DNA of 64,000 bases from positions 124,001 to 188,000 of the forward strand of contig MOXJ01000001.1 in assembly GCA_002507565.1 (NCBI GenBank), written 5' to 3'. The notes beneath the pieces are model-generated. The model was not told the DNA's origin. It ran no database searches and worked only from the letters and a program-made list of their open reading frames with translations. This DNA is from Candidatus Reconcilbacillus cellulovorans. Its GTDB lineage: Bacteria > Bacillota > Bacilli > Paenibacillales > Reconciliibacillaceae. Below, piece after piece: positions 1 to 8,763 of this stretch (positions within the stretch are counted from its first letter, which is position 1; each line of letters begins with the position of its first letter). The translations under genes were made by a program, and so were the position numbers.

Positions 1-904
1 CCACCCCGACCTTGACGCCGTGTAGGCGCTGCCGTTCGCCGCGGGCGAGCGACTGCATCTCCCACGCGTGCGACACGTGATGCTCTCCGCCCGATGCCGG
101 CCGGGAATGGCCGACGGCCTGCATCGACAGACCGGACAGCAGGAGCGCTTCGGCAAGAGCCGCTATCCCTTTTTCGTCTGCGTCTGCGATCGCCGCTTCG
201 TTTCGAAAGCATCGCGCAAGCGCCTCTTTGGTCATCCGGTACGCCGTAGGGCAGAACGGTTCTCCGCCGAGCTCCCGCGAACAAAGCCAGTCGGCAAGCG
301 CCGTCCATTTCCCGATCATATCGCCGTAGCCGGCGGCGATCAACTCGCGCGGCGCGTTCGCCAACACTTCGGTGTCGGCGAACAGCGCCTCCGGCGCCAC
401 GGCGGGCACGGTCGTCTTGACGCCGCCGACGACGACCGGAGCGCCCGCCGACGTAAATCCGTCGACCGACGGCGCCGTCGGCACCGACACGAACGGAATA
501 CGCATTTTCGCCGCAACCAACCGCACGATGTCGTGAATCGTACCCGCCCCGACGGCAACCAACAACCGCGTGCCGGCGTCCGCCGCCAACAAGACGCGTA
601 GGACGGCGTCGCCGTCGGCCGTCACGTCGCCGGCGGCGTTCGGCGTAAGACAACAGACGGCGAAACGGACGCCCTTTCGAGCCAGCTCTTCTTCTAAGCG
701 CAGCCCCACGGCTTTGCGCGTGGCGGCGTCGGCGACGAGCAAAACGTCGGATAGGGCGGTCCGGCGTACGTACGCCGCCGCCTCTTCCAGCGCTCCCGGT
801 GCAAGACGGCAGACCGTCCGAATGTCGGTATCGGTATGGCGATGGCCGCACCGGCAAGACAGGAAATCCTTTCGCCACGCTGCGATCTCGGTTTCGATGT
901 CCAC
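1..904 (-). CDS. araM: sn-glycerol-1-phosphate dehydrogenase, AraM/EgsA type (3' end cut by window)
   Basis: NAD(P)H-dependent reduction of dihydroxyacetone phosphate to sn-glycerol-1-phosphate is the known role of this family; in B. subtilis AraM feeds heptaprenylglyceryl phosphate synthesis. I translated the minus strand: about 301 residues are visible with no stop before the window edge. The GTG start at 904 is preceded by GAGGGG. Visible family features are a nucleotide-binding GAGTIHD segment, the PTAPSVDGFTS stretch, a GDMIGKWTALADW segment, and the metal-ligand motif GEHHVSHAWEM near the break. The Cys-rich N-terminus (CRCGHRH) is also typical. It lies 19 nt downstream of dnaD and is probably co-transcribed. 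Family assignment is confident; the physiological product in this organism is inferred. Confidence 0.88.
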   Translation of the reverse strand, partial: MDIETEIAAWRKDFLSCRCGHRHTDTDIRTVCRLAPGALEEAAAYVRRTALSDVLLVADAATRKAVGLRLEEELARKGVRFAVCCLTPNAAGDVTADGDAVLRVLLAADAGTRLLVAVGAGTIHDIVRLVAAKMRIPFVSVPTAPSVDGFTSAGAPVVVGGVKTTVPAVAPEALFADTEVLANAPRELIAAGYGDMIGKWTALADWLCSRELGGEPFCPTAYRMTKEALARCFRNEAAIADADEKGIAALAEALLLSGLSMQAVGHSRPASGGEHHVSHAWEMQSLARGERQRLHGVKVGV

Positions 905-923
905 GTCCCCTCACACCTGACGA

Positions 924-1622
924 TTATTTTTGCCCGTGAAAACGACGGGCGTATTCTTTCGCCTGTTCGACGGTTTGCACTCGGTTACGCGCCCACTCTA
1001 ACAAGATTCGATCGATGTATTTAAAGTATACTTTTCCGGCAAAAACTGCTTCTTTCAGGGCGGCGCGAATGAGCGGTTCCGGATAACGGTCCTCGTCGAG
1101 CCACTGCACGATCGTTTCGCATTCCATCGGGGAAAGCGGTCTGCCGAATTCTTTTTCGAAGACGGTAAACAGATCGTCCGCCGCCTTGGCGGACGGAGCG
1201 GCCGCCGATCCGATACCGGCCGGCCGGTCAGGCGCCTTGTCGTCCTTCCCCGTTTCGTGCGCCTCAAGCGCCGCGATTTTCCGGAAAAACGGCTCGATGC
1301 GGTAGACTTCATAATGAACGTCGCGTTCCGGATCGAGCCGCTGCTCGATTTCGACCAAGCCTTCCTTAACGAGTCGCTCCAGCGATGCCATCACTTCGTC
1401 AGGCCCGGCGCTCAGTCGGCCGGTCAGCTGTTCCGGCGTCGGGAACTCGACGCCGTCGACGGTTCGGAACACCAGCAGGTGCAAAAGCACCATCACGTCC
1501 AGTTCTGAAAGCCGAAGCCTGCGATAGGCCTTGAAGACGGCGGCGGGAATCGTCACGGTTTTGTCCAGCCATCCCGCAGCCAGCCCGTCTTCGTAACGAC
1601 CGGAATGCGTGCGGACCTCCAT
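924..1622 (-). CDS. dnaD: DnaD-like replication initiation/primosome protein
   Basis: DnaD helps load the replicative helicase at the origin and at restart sites in Firmicutes. The 232-residue protein has the expected two-part layout: an N-terminal winged-helix region (about 1-105, with repeated Leu-rich helices) and a C-terminal DnaB/DnaD domain (about 145-225) carrying the YxxxIxxxW-type motif YFKYIDRILLEW. Between them is a low-complexity Ala/Pro/Asp-rich linker. Length matches B. subtilis DnaD (232 aa). It follows ypmB by 15 nt, as part of the conserved ypmB-dnaD neighbourhood, although asnS and aspB, which sit between them in B. subtilis, are absent here. Confidence 0.9.
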   Translation of the reverse strand: MEVRTHSGRYEDGLAAGWLDKTVTIPAAVFKAYRRLRLSELDVMVLLHLLVFRTVDGVEFPTPEQLTGRLSAGPDEVMASLERLVKEGLVEIEQRLDPERDVHYEVYRIEPFFRKIAALEAHETGKDDKAPDRPAGIGSAAAPSAKAADDLFTVFEKEFGRPLSPMECETIVQWLDEDRYPEPLIRAALKEAVFAGKVYFKYIDRILLEWARNRVQTVEQAKEYARRFHGQK

Positions 1623-1637
1623 CGGTCTTTCAACCTT

Positions 1638-2126
1638 TCAGTCGAGTAAACGTATCGTTTCCAGCCAACGACCGTCCTCAAACCGATAGTAATCATAAAA
1701 CGACCGTTCACGCCCGTCGCGTTCGGCGCGATAATAGACCTCCCAAACGTACTCGCCTTGATAAATGCCCGGCAAAACGCGAATGACGCGCGCTCCGGGC
1801 ACCCGGTCGGCGACCGCGCGGCGGACGTCGTCCTCACCGACGCCTTCGTCGGCATATACGGCGTGCGTCACCGTCGGCGTCGCCCACGTGACGGTCCGGC
1901 GGCCGTCCCGTGTTTGTCCGAAAGCGACCAGAACCGGTTCGTCGCCGAAAAATACGGATGTTCTCTCGATGTCGGCGATGAGGCCCGTCGCTTGAAGCCG
2001 ATTCAACGCGCTGCGTTCGAAAGCGTCCACCGGCGCACGGATCGTCCGATATGTCGAAACGGTGAACGCCGCGGCCAACATCGCCGCCGCCAGCACCCCG
2101 AGTGTCCATTTTGCGCCCGGCTTCAT
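1638..2126 (-). CDS. ypmB: YpmB-like membrane-anchored protein (DUF5590)
   Basis: A 162-residue protein with one N-terminal transmembrane segment (about 8-25) and an extracytoplasmic body of two related halves with Tyr/Arg-rich C-terminus (EVYYRAERDGRERSFYDYY). This fits YpmB, a DUF5590 protein of unknown function beside dinG/dnaD in Bacillales. The ATG at 2126 was chosen over longer readings because AAAGGGTGA stands just upstream and because the longer reading would run through mtaD in another frame. It begins 5 nt after the mtaD stop, so the two are probably co-transcribed. Confidence 0.8.
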   Translation of the reverse strand: MKPGAKWTLGVLAAAMLAAAFTVSTYRTIRAPVDAFERSALNRLQATGLIADIERTSVFFGDEPVLVAFGQTRDGRRTVTWATPTVTHAVYADEGVGEDDVRRAVADRVPGARVIRVLPGIYQGEYVWEVYYRAERDGRERSFYDYYRFEDGRWLETIRLLD

Positions 2127-2131
2127 CGCCG

Positions 2132-3433
2132 TCACCCTTTCGAAGCGCCCGTCAACCGGGCGAATCGCGCCTCCGCTTCCGCACGGATGCGTTCTTCGTC
2201 GAGCCGTACGCACATCCGACCGCGAACAACCGCTTGGCCGTCGATCCAGACGTCCGTCACGTCGGCGCCGGATGCCGCGTAGACGAGATGCGACACGACG
2301 TCCGACCGCGGATAGAAATGGGGCTGTTCCGCGTCGACGGCGATGATGTCGGCTTTCATGCCCGGCGCGAGTTTGCCGACGTCGTCCAGCCACAAAGCAC
2401 GCGCGCCGTCGACGGTGCCGAGTCTCAGCGCTTGAAAGGCGCCGACCGCGGTCGCGTCGCCGGTCGTCGCCTTGGCGATCAGCGCGGCGAGCCGGATTTC
2501 TTCAAACATGTCGAGATTGTTGTTGCTGGCCGCGCCGTCGGTGCCGAGGCCGACGGTCACGCCCGCGCGGAGCAAATCGACGAGACGCGCGAATCCGCTG
2601 GCCAGTTTCAGGTTGCTGCCGGGATTGTGGGAGACGTGAACGCCGTACTGCGCCAGCATTTCGATTTCTTTGTCCGTCAGGTGGACGGCGTGCGCCGCCA
2701 GACACGGCCGCGAAAACAGCCCGATGCGGGCCATATGTTCGACAGGCCGAAGCCCATACTTTCGCTCGTGTTCTTCCACTTCCCGCCGGGTTTCGGACAA
2801 ATGGATGTGAACCGGCAAGTCCAGCTCGTGCGCGGCTTCCACGATCCGTTCGATGTACTCAGGAGGACATGTGTAAGGAGCGTGCGGCGCGAGCATCGTT
2901 GTAATCCGGCCGTCCGCGGCTCCGTTCCATTGCCGCGCGAACCGGACGGCGTCGTCCAGTTTCGCCCGTTGCACCTCCGGCGGGCAGAGGCCGATCACCC
3001 CGCGGGCAAGCGCTGCGCGGATGCCGGACTCGGCGACCGCCTCGGCGACCCGGTCCATCTGATCGTACATATCGGCAAAACACGTCGTGCCGCTTTTCAA
3101 CATTTCGACGATGGCCAGCAGTGTCCCCCAGTAAACATCGTCGCCCGTAAACCGCGCTTCCGCAGGCCACATTTTTTTTTCCAGCCATTCGCCGAGCTCC
3201 ATGTCGTCGCCGTACCCTCTTAAAAGCGACATGGCGGCGTGCGAATGCGTATTGACCAACCCGGGCAAAAACCACTTACCCCGCCCGTCGACGATTTCAT
3301 CGAACTCGCCGGTCGGCCGTTCGGGGCCGATCCATTCGATGCGGCCGTCGGCGACGCTCATGTAGCCTTCAACGACCGGACGCCGCTCGTCCATCGTGAT
3401 GAACGTGCCGCCTGCAAACAGAACGCGCGCCAT
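2132..3433 (-). CDS. mtaD: 5-methylthioadenosine/S-adenosylhomocysteine deaminase
   Basis: Amidohydrolase-superfamily enzyme that deaminates MTA and SAH to their inosyl forms in methyl-thioadenosine salvage. Metal-ligand motifs are all present: GLVNTHSHAAM, HAPYTCPPE, the HIHLSET segment, HAVHLTD, and the catalytic Asp in GLGTDGAASNNN. Length (about 433 aa) is normal. Two in-frame starts exist: ATG 3457 and ATG 3433; the second matches family N-termini better (MARVLFAGG), and AAAGGA lies 13 nt before it, so the choice is not firm. It is not part of the B. subtilis ypmB neighbourhood and is an insertion relative to that order. Confidence 0.9.
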   Translation of the reverse strand: MARVLFAGGTFITMDERRPVVEGYMSVADGRIEWIGPERPTGEFDEIVDGRGKWFLPGLVNTHSHAAMSLLRGYGDDMELGEWLEKKMWPAEARFTGDDVYWGTLLAIVEMLKSGTTCFADMYDQMDRVAEAVAESGIRAALARGVIGLCPPEVQRAKLDDAVRFARQWNGAADGRITTMLAPHAPYTCPPEYIERIVEAAHELDLPVHIHLSETRREVEEHERKYGLRPVEHMARIGLFSRPCLAAHAVHLTDKEIEMLAQYGVHVSHNPGSNLKLASGFARLVDLLRAGVTVGLGTDGAASNNNLDMFEEIRLAALIAKATTGDATAVGAFQALRLGTVDGARALWLDDVGKLAPGMKADIIAVDAEQPHFYPRSDVVSHLVYAASGADVTDVWIDGQAVVRGRMCVRLDEERIRAEAEARFARLTGASKG

Positions 3434-3476
3434 TGCCGTTTCCACATCCTTTCCCATTGCACCCGAACGCGGCTGA

Positions 3477-3507
3477 ATTTCACTTTACGCCGTTTTCGGC
3501 GTGAAAT
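3477..3507. repeat. inverted repeat between divergent mtaD and phosphate transport genes
   Basis: A hairpin-forming repeat with inner arms ACGCCG and CGGCGT around TTTT, and a competing outer pair ATTTCAC and GTGAAAT. It is not followed by a T-run on either strand, so it does not look like a terminator. It lies just upstream of the candidate + strand promoter, so it could be an operator; this is inference only. Confidence 0.4.
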
Positions 3508-3512
3508 CAAGG

Positions 3513-3541
3513 TTGCCAACCCGGACGCGCTGTGATATTTT
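3513..3541 (+). promoter_or_regulatory. candidate sigma-A promoter for the phosphate transporter pair
   Basis: TTGCCA, a 17-nt spacer, then TATTTT, about 45 nt before the GTG start of the DUF47 gene. Position and spacing fit a vegetative promoter; no Pho-box repeat is evident. Confidence 0.5.
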
Positions 3542-3583
3542 AATCTTCGATCGGCAACAACAAAAGGATCGGGGGCGCACGTC

Positions 3584-4207
3584 GTGCTCGTGTTCAAAAA
3601 ACGGAAAGACACCGATTTTCTTCAGTTGCTCCTTCAGTCGGCCGAAAACGCGCTGAACGGCGCCAGACTGTTCCGACAGGCGATGGAGGGCGCGGCGCCC
3701 CCGTCGAATTATCTCGATCCCATCAAATCGCTCGAAAGCGAAGGCGACCGCATCACCCACCGCATCTACCGCGGCCTCGCGCAGGTGTTCATCACGCCGC
3801 TGGACCGGGAAGACATTCTCGAACTCGCCGTCCGTATCGACGACGTCATGGACGGCATCGAAGCGTCGATCGCCCGGTTCGACTACATGCAGATCGAACA
3901 GCCGAACGGCTATATGCGCGATTTCGCTCACGTTCTCGTCGAATCGTGCGAACATATCGTCGAGGCGTTTCGGTTGCTGGCAAGAAAAAAATACTTGCAG
4001 ATCCGCGAACATACGGTCCGCATCAACGACCTGGAAAACGAAGCGGATCGCCTGATGCGGGAAGGGATCCGCGACATTTTCACCAAGCCGAGCGATCCCT
4101 ATCGCGATTTTAAGCTGAAAGAACTTTACGAACGGCTTGAAGAAACGACCGATTGCTGCGAAGACGTCGCCGACATTTTGGAAAGCGTGGTTCTGAAATA
4201 TGCCTGA
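3584..4207 (+). CDS. DUF47/PhoU-like accessory protein of a Pit phosphate transporter
   Basis: A 207-residue, all-helical, highly charged cytosolic protein of the PhoU-like DUF47 family (YkaA type), which is regularly encoded just before Pit transporters and is thought to modulate them. The sequence has E/D clusters of the kind that bind metal in PhoU (for example IKSLESEGDRITH and DLENEADRLM, two repeats of the PhoU helix motif). Translation probably starts at GTG 3584 after a G-rich SD (GGGGG); GTG 3590 is an alternative. Its 3' end overlaps the transporter gene by 8 nt, implying coupled translation. Confidence 0.87.
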   Translation: MLVFKKRKDTDFLQLLLQSAENALNGARLFRQAMEGAAPPSNYLDPIKSLESEGDRITHRIYRGLAQVFITPLDREDILELAVRIDDVMDGIEASIARFDYMQIEQPNGYMRDFAHVLVESCEHIVEAFRLLARKKYLQIREHTVRINDLENEADRLMREGIRDIFTKPSDPYRDFKLKELYERLEETTDCCEDVADILESVVLKYA

Positions 4208-5204
4208 CATCAGCTTGCTCGTCGTCCTCGTGTTGGCGCTCGCCCTCTTTTTCGACTTCACGAACGGCTGGAACGACTCCGCCAACGCCATCGCCACCGT
4301 CGTGGCGACGCGCGTGCTCAAACCGCTGCACGCCGTGCTGCTGGCGGCGGCGCTTAATCTAGCCGGCGCGTTTGCATTCACCGGCGTCGCCAAAACGATT
4401 TTCAAAGGAATCGCCGATCCGTCGCGTATGTCCGATCTATACGTCGTCGCCGCCATCTTGATCGGTGCGATCGCCTGGAACACGCTCATGACGTTGCTCG
4501 GCCTGCCGATCAGCGCCTCCCACGCGCTCATCGGCGGAATCGTCGGGGCGGCCTATGCCTACGGCGGCGCCGGAGTGCTCGTCGCCAAAGGCATTTACAT
4601 GACGTTGCTCGCGATGCTCGTGTCGCCGGCGATCGGCATCGCCGCCGCCTATGTGCTGATGCGCCTGCTGAACGCCGCGTTCGCCCGCGTTCCGCATTCG
4701 CGCGTGCGGAAAACGTTCGGATGGCTTCAGCTGCTGTCGGTTTCGTTCATGTCGTTCAGCCACGGCACCAACGACGCGCAGAAAACGATGGGCATCATGA
4801 TGATGGCGTTGACGATCGGCGGACTGGCGCATACCGGTTCCGACATCCCCGCGTGGGTCAAAGTGTCCGCAGGACTGGCCATCGCCATCGGCACCGCCGT
4901 CGGCGGATGGAAAGTCGTCAAGACCATGGGCTTGCGCCTGAGCAAACTCGAACCGATTCACGGCTTTGCGGCGGAAACCGCGGCGGCGACCATTCTGACG
5001 ACCGTCTCGAAGCTCGGCATTCCGGTCAGCTCGACGCACACGATCACCGGTTCCATTATCGGCGTTGGCCTTTCCCGCGGATTGTCGTCCGTGCGCTGGG
5101 GCGTCGCCGGCAAAATCGTCTACGCCTGGGTATTGACCTTGCCGGGAACGGCCGTCCTGTCGTTCGTCGTCTACGAAGCGATCCGCTGGCTACGCCAATT
5201 CTAG
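4200..5204 (+). CDS. pit: low-affinity inorganic phosphate transporter, Pit family
   Basis: A 334-residue integral membrane protein with about ten hydrophobic segments. Pit carriers co-transport phosphate (as metal-phosphate) with protons. The duplicated signature is visible near each end of the protein: FTNGWNDSANAIA in the first half and SHGTNDAQKTMG in the second, together with the paired GLPISASHALIGG and GIPVSSTHTITGS motifs. The ATG at 4200 overlaps the end of the DUF47 gene. It converges on rex, whose stop is only 11 nt beyond, and no terminator is seen between them. Confidence 0.93.
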   Translation: MPDISLLVVLVLALALFFDFTNGWNDSANAIATVVATRVLKPLHAVLLAAALNLAGAFAFTGVAKTIFKGIADPSRMSDLYVVAAILIGAIAWNTLMTLLGLPISASHALIGGIVGAAYAYGGAGVLVAKGIYMTLLAMLVSPAIGIAAAYVLMRLLNAAFARVPHSRVRKTFGWLQLLSVSFMSFSHGTNDAQKTMGIMMMALTIGGLAHTGSDIPAWVKVSAGLAIAIGTAVGGWKVVKTMGLRLSKLEPIHGFAAETAAATILTTVSKLGIPVSSTHTITGSIIGVGLSRGLSSVRWGVAGKIVYAWVLTLPGTAVLSFVVYEAIRWLRQF

Positions 5205-5215
5205 AGCCTGTGCGA

Positions 5216-5836
5216 TCAATTTAAATAATAAGCCAAACTCTGGAGATCCGCTGTGAAATCGGCATGATGAACGCGGACATGCGGCGGCACGCGCAAGACA
5301 ACGGGCGCGAAATTCAAAATCGCGTCGACGCCCGCCTCGACGAAACGGTTCGCGACGGACTGCGCTTCGGAAGCGGGAACGGTGATGATGCCGATCCGGA
5401 TGTTTTTCGCCGCAACCGTCGCCGCAAGCTCGTCCATCGGCAAGATCGTCAGGTTGTTGATCTTCTGGCCGATTTTTTCCGGAGCCGCGTCGAATACGGC
5501 GACGATTTTCATATTGTCGCGTAGATAGGCGTTGTAATTGCAAAGCGCCCGACCGAGGTTGCCCGCTCCGACGAGTCCGACCGCGATCGTCCGGTCCAGT
5601 TTTAGAATTTGCCTGATCTTTTCGATCAAATAAGAAACGTCATAACCAATCCCCTTTTTTCCGAATTCCCCAAAATATGCGAGATCCTTGCGGATTTGCG
5701 CCGGATTCAGATCCAGCTTGCGGCCGAGTTCCTTCGACGAAATCGTCCGCACGCCGTTGCGCCGCAATTCCTCGAGATGTCGTAAATAAATCGGCAGCCG
5801 GCGTACGACCGCCTCCGAAATGCGTTCGGTTTTCAT
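5216..5836 (-). CDS. rex: redox-sensing transcriptional repressor Rex
   Basis: Rex represses fermentation and alternative respiration genes and lets go of DNA when NADH binds. The 206-residue protein has an N-terminal winged helix (about 1-80, with the recognition stretch SSKELGRKLDLNPAQIRKD and YFGEFGKKGIGY) and a C-terminal Rossmann domain with the NAD-binding GAGNLGRAL motif at about 90-98, then an Asp (VFDAAP) at the end of the second strand. The start ATG 5836 has AAAGGGGAG upstream and overlaps the dinG stop by 4 nt, so rex appears to be read from the dinG transcript. Confidence 0.95.
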   Translation of the reverse strand: MKTERISEAVVRRLPIYLRHLEELRRNGVRTISSKELGRKLDLNPAQIRKDLAYFGEFGKKGIGYDVSYLIEKIRQILKLDRTIAVGLVGAGNLGRALCNYNAYLRDNMKIVAVFDAAPEKIGQKINNLTILPMDELAATVAAKNIRIGIITVPASEAQSVANRFVEAGVDAILNFAPVVLRVPPHVRVHHADFTADLQSLAYYLN

Positions 5837-8691
5837 AAAGACTCCCCTTTCAGCCATTCGGCGACGCGCGCGGCGATCCGCCGCGTCGGCAGCGCTTCGA
5901 CAGTCGGTTCGGGAAGCGACCGCAAAAAATATTTTCCGTACCGGGCTTCCAGAACGCGGGAATCGTACACGATCGCGACACCTCGGTCGGTCGAGCGCCG
6001 GATCAGCCTGCCGAATCCCTGTTTGAACCGAATGACGGCCTGTGGAACCGAATAATGAAGAAACGGATCTTTGTTCATCCGTTTCAGCCATTCCGCCTTC
6101 GCCTCGGCGACGGGATGACGCGGCGGCTCGAACGGCAGCCGGACGATGGCCAGGCAGCTGAGCGCCCCACCGGGAATGTCGACGCCTTCCCAAAAACTGC
6201 TCGTCCCCAGAAGCACCGAACGGCTGCATTCCTGAAACAGGCGGACGAGCTGGCTGCGGCTGGCGCCGTCGACGCCCTGGCCGAACACCCGAATGCCGTG
6301 CGGCGCAAGCCTGCGATCCAACTCGTCGTACACGTCGCGCAACATCCGGTACGACGTGAACAGAACGAGCATGCGGCCCCCGGTCGTCAGGGCGGTCTCG
6401 GCGAGCGATTCCGCCAGTCGTTCGACAAATGCGGGATCCGGGCGAACGCCTCCGATTTTCGGAAAATCGTTCGGAATGATCACGAGCGACTGCTCGCGGT
6501 AACAAAACGGTGAAGACAGCCGGACGACGCGAACCGATTCTGCAAAAACCGGATCGTCCGCCGCCAGCCCCAGCCGCTCGCGTACGTAATCGAACGAATC
6601 GCCGACGGTCAACGTCGCCGACGTCAGCACGACGCTGTCTTTGGCCTCAAATACGTTCTCCCGCAACAAGTCGCCGACATCGACAGGAACGGCCGTCGCC
6701 GCGACGTTCGTCCATTTTCCACGCGACGAAAAAACGCCCTCGAGCCAATATACATACCGTTCGTCGTCAAGCGCGATCAAAAAAGCCAAATCATCCCTCA
6801 AACGGACGAGCTCCTTGGCGATCCCCGCTACATCGACGGCCAGCCCACTCGTCGCGGAAGGTTCAAGCTCCTGCCGCAGCGCTTCGGACAACCGCGACAG
6901 CCCGTCCGCCAAACTGTCGATCGTTTCTAGAAACGCATTCACCTGGCGAACGGTCTCGTTCCAATCCGGCGGGAGCGCGTCGCGTTTCCAGCGCACGAGG
7001 CATTCCCCGGATTCCGAACGAGCCGAAATCGCGTCGGAAAGCCATCCTTCCCACCGCCGGATCAGCGCCTCCCATTGAGCGCTCGCCTCTACAACAAGGC
7101 TTTCCAGATGATCAAGCGTTTCCTCCAAGCGTTCTTTATCTATTTCATATAATTCTTTCATTCTGATCCGCAAAAGCGGCAAAAATCCGGTTCTCGCGTC
7201 CTTGTAAAGGCGTGCGAACAAGGCGGAAAAGTCGCGCGCCGACACCGCTCGACCGAAATGCCGCGAAGCCGTCTCCTCGAGATGGTGCGCCTCGTCGACG
7301 ATCAACCGCGAGTAAGAAGGCAACACACGGCGATCAACCTGAAAATCGGTCAAAAGCAGCGCATGGTTGGTCACGATGATGTCAGCCCGCTGAGCATCGT
7401 GCCGCGCGCGGTGATAATAACACATCCGAAACCAAGGGCAGGCACGGTTAAGACAAGAATCCGCATCACTTTCTATAGATTTCCATAATTGACGCCCTTG
7501 CGAGTCGAGCGACAGTTCTTCCACGTCGCCGGTTTCGGTTTCCGTAAGCCAAACGATAAGTTGTGCGGCCAGCATACGGTCTTCCGCGGTTTCGAATTCG
7601 GCCGCCGTCGCCTTCCATTCCCATTTGCGAAGGCAAAGATACCGGTTGCGGCCTTTGAGCACGGCAGCCCGAAACGGATGCGGAACGACGTCCGCAAGCA
7701 GCGGCAAATCGCGCCGGCGGAGCTGTTCCTGTAGATTGACCGTATGCGTCGATACGACGACCTTTTCCCCGGTGCCCAACGCATGAAATAACGCGGGAAC
7801 GAGATAACCGAGCGTCTTACCTGTGCCGGTTCCCGCTTCGACAAGCAAGAGTCCGCCCTCTTCGAGAACCGACGCAACCGCTTCGGCCATCTGGTCCTGG
7901 GAACGGCGTTCCTCATATGCGTCGAACCGCGTGCGCAGACGCTCTTTGACGTCCCGATAAAACTCCGCGAACGAACCGTCGAGCGGCAAACGGTCTTTCT
8001 CGACGTCATCCTGCACCTCGTCGTTTCCCCATTCGCCGACGGCAAAAGCAAAATCGCGGAAAACACGAAAACCCGGCACGTCTTCCATTTCACGGCGGAG
8101 ACTTGCCATTTCATTCCAAAACCAAGCAAAATCCGATCCTTCGCCTCTGAACAGCTCGGCGATCCTGCGCACTGCCGTCAAAGGCAGCGCGCGCATTTTG
8201 TCAAGACACGCCTTCCAGACGCCCGCCGTCGCCTCCGCATCAGGGCCTGCACGATGCGGCCGCTCGTGCGGAATCCCCAATTTACCGGCAACGTACGCCA
8301 GCGACCGCTCCGCCCATGTCGGAAACAGCACGCGCACGAAATCGGCCGTATCGAGCGAACGGCCCGCCCAAGCAAAATAACCATTTTCTTCCATTTCACG
8401 ACACAAAAACTTAAGATCGAATCCGACGTTATGACCGACCAGCACCCGGTCCTCGAGCAGCGGAAGCACTTTCGGCAAAAGTTCCGCCATGGCCGGAGCG
8501 TCGCGAAGATCGGATTCGGCAATGCCGGTTAGCCGCGAAATCCGCGCGGGCAGCGGCCGTTCGGGACGGACGAACGAAACGAACCGACCGACGACGTCGA
8601 CGCCGTCCATCAGGACCACGGCCAGCTCGACGATACGGTCGTTATCCGGATCGAATCCGGTCGTTTCGACGTCCAACACGGCGTACTTCAT
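5833..8691 (-). CDS. dinG: DinG-type helicase with N-terminal 3'-5' exonuclease domain
   Basis: Large XPD-like superfamily 2 protein of about 952 aa. Residues 1-165 form a DnaQ-like exonuclease (DVETTG at 7-12, the HNVGFDLKFL motif, and HRAGPDAEAT). The helicase core follows: Walker A AGTGTGKT (about 286-293), DEAH at 466-469, and C-terminal motifs including LGTSSFWEGVDIPG and the QGFGRLIR box. Four cysteines, C353 and C413-x4-C418-x5-C424, match the spacing of the Fe-S ligands of E. coli DinG. The ATG at 8691 (MKYAVLDVE) matches family starts; ATG 8703 and an upstream one are possible. It is followed directly by rex. Confidence 0.93.
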   Translation of the reverse strand: MKYAVLDVETTGFDPDNDRIVELAVVLMDGVDVVGRFVSFVRPERPLPARISRLTGIAESDLRDAPAMAELLPKVLPLLEDRVLVGHNVGFDLKFLCREMEENGYFAWAGRSLDTADFVRVLFPTWAERSLAYVAGKLGIPHERPHRAGPDAEATAGVWKACLDKMRALPLTAVRRIAELFRGEGSDFAWFWNEMASLRREMEDVPGFRVFRDFAFAVGEWGNDEVQDDVEKDRLPLDGSFAEFYRDVKERLRTRFDAYEERRSQDQMAEAVASVLEEGGLLLVEAGTGTGKTLGYLVPALFHALGTGEKVVVSTHTVNLQEQLRRRDLPLLADVVPHPFRAAVLKGRNRYLCLRKWEWKATAAEFETAEDRMLAAQLIVWLTETETGDVEELSLDSQGRQLWKSIESDADSCLNRACPWFRMCYYHRARHDAQRADIIVTNHALLLTDFQVDRRVLPSYSRLIVDEAHHLEETASRHFGRAVSARDFSALFARLYKDARTGFLPLLRIRMKELYEIDKERLEETLDHLESLVVEASAQWEALIRRWEGWLSDAISARSESGECLVRWKRDALPPDWNETVRQVNAFLETIDSLADGLSRLSEALRQELEPSATSGLAVDVAGIAKELVRLRDDLAFLIALDDERYVYWLEGVFSSRGKWTNVAATAVPVDVGDLLRENVFEAKDSVVLTSATLTVGDSFDYVRERLGLAADDPVFAESVRVVRLSSPFCYREQSLVIIPNDFPKIGGVRPDPAFVERLAESLAETALTTGGRMLVLFTSYRMLRDVYDELDRRLAPHGIRVFGQGVDGASRSQLVRLFQECSRSVLLGTSSFWEGVDIPGGALSCLAIVRLPFEPPRHPVAEAKAEWLKRMNKDPFLHYSVPQAVIRFKQGFGRLIRRSTDRGVAIVYDSRVLEARYGKYFLRSLPEPTVEALPTRRIAARVAEWLKGESL

Positions 8692-8763
8692 CGCTCCCGC
8701 CATCCCCCGTCTTGGTTCAATTCCGCTCCCAGCCATAAGCATACCAAAGGCGGGCGGGAAACG

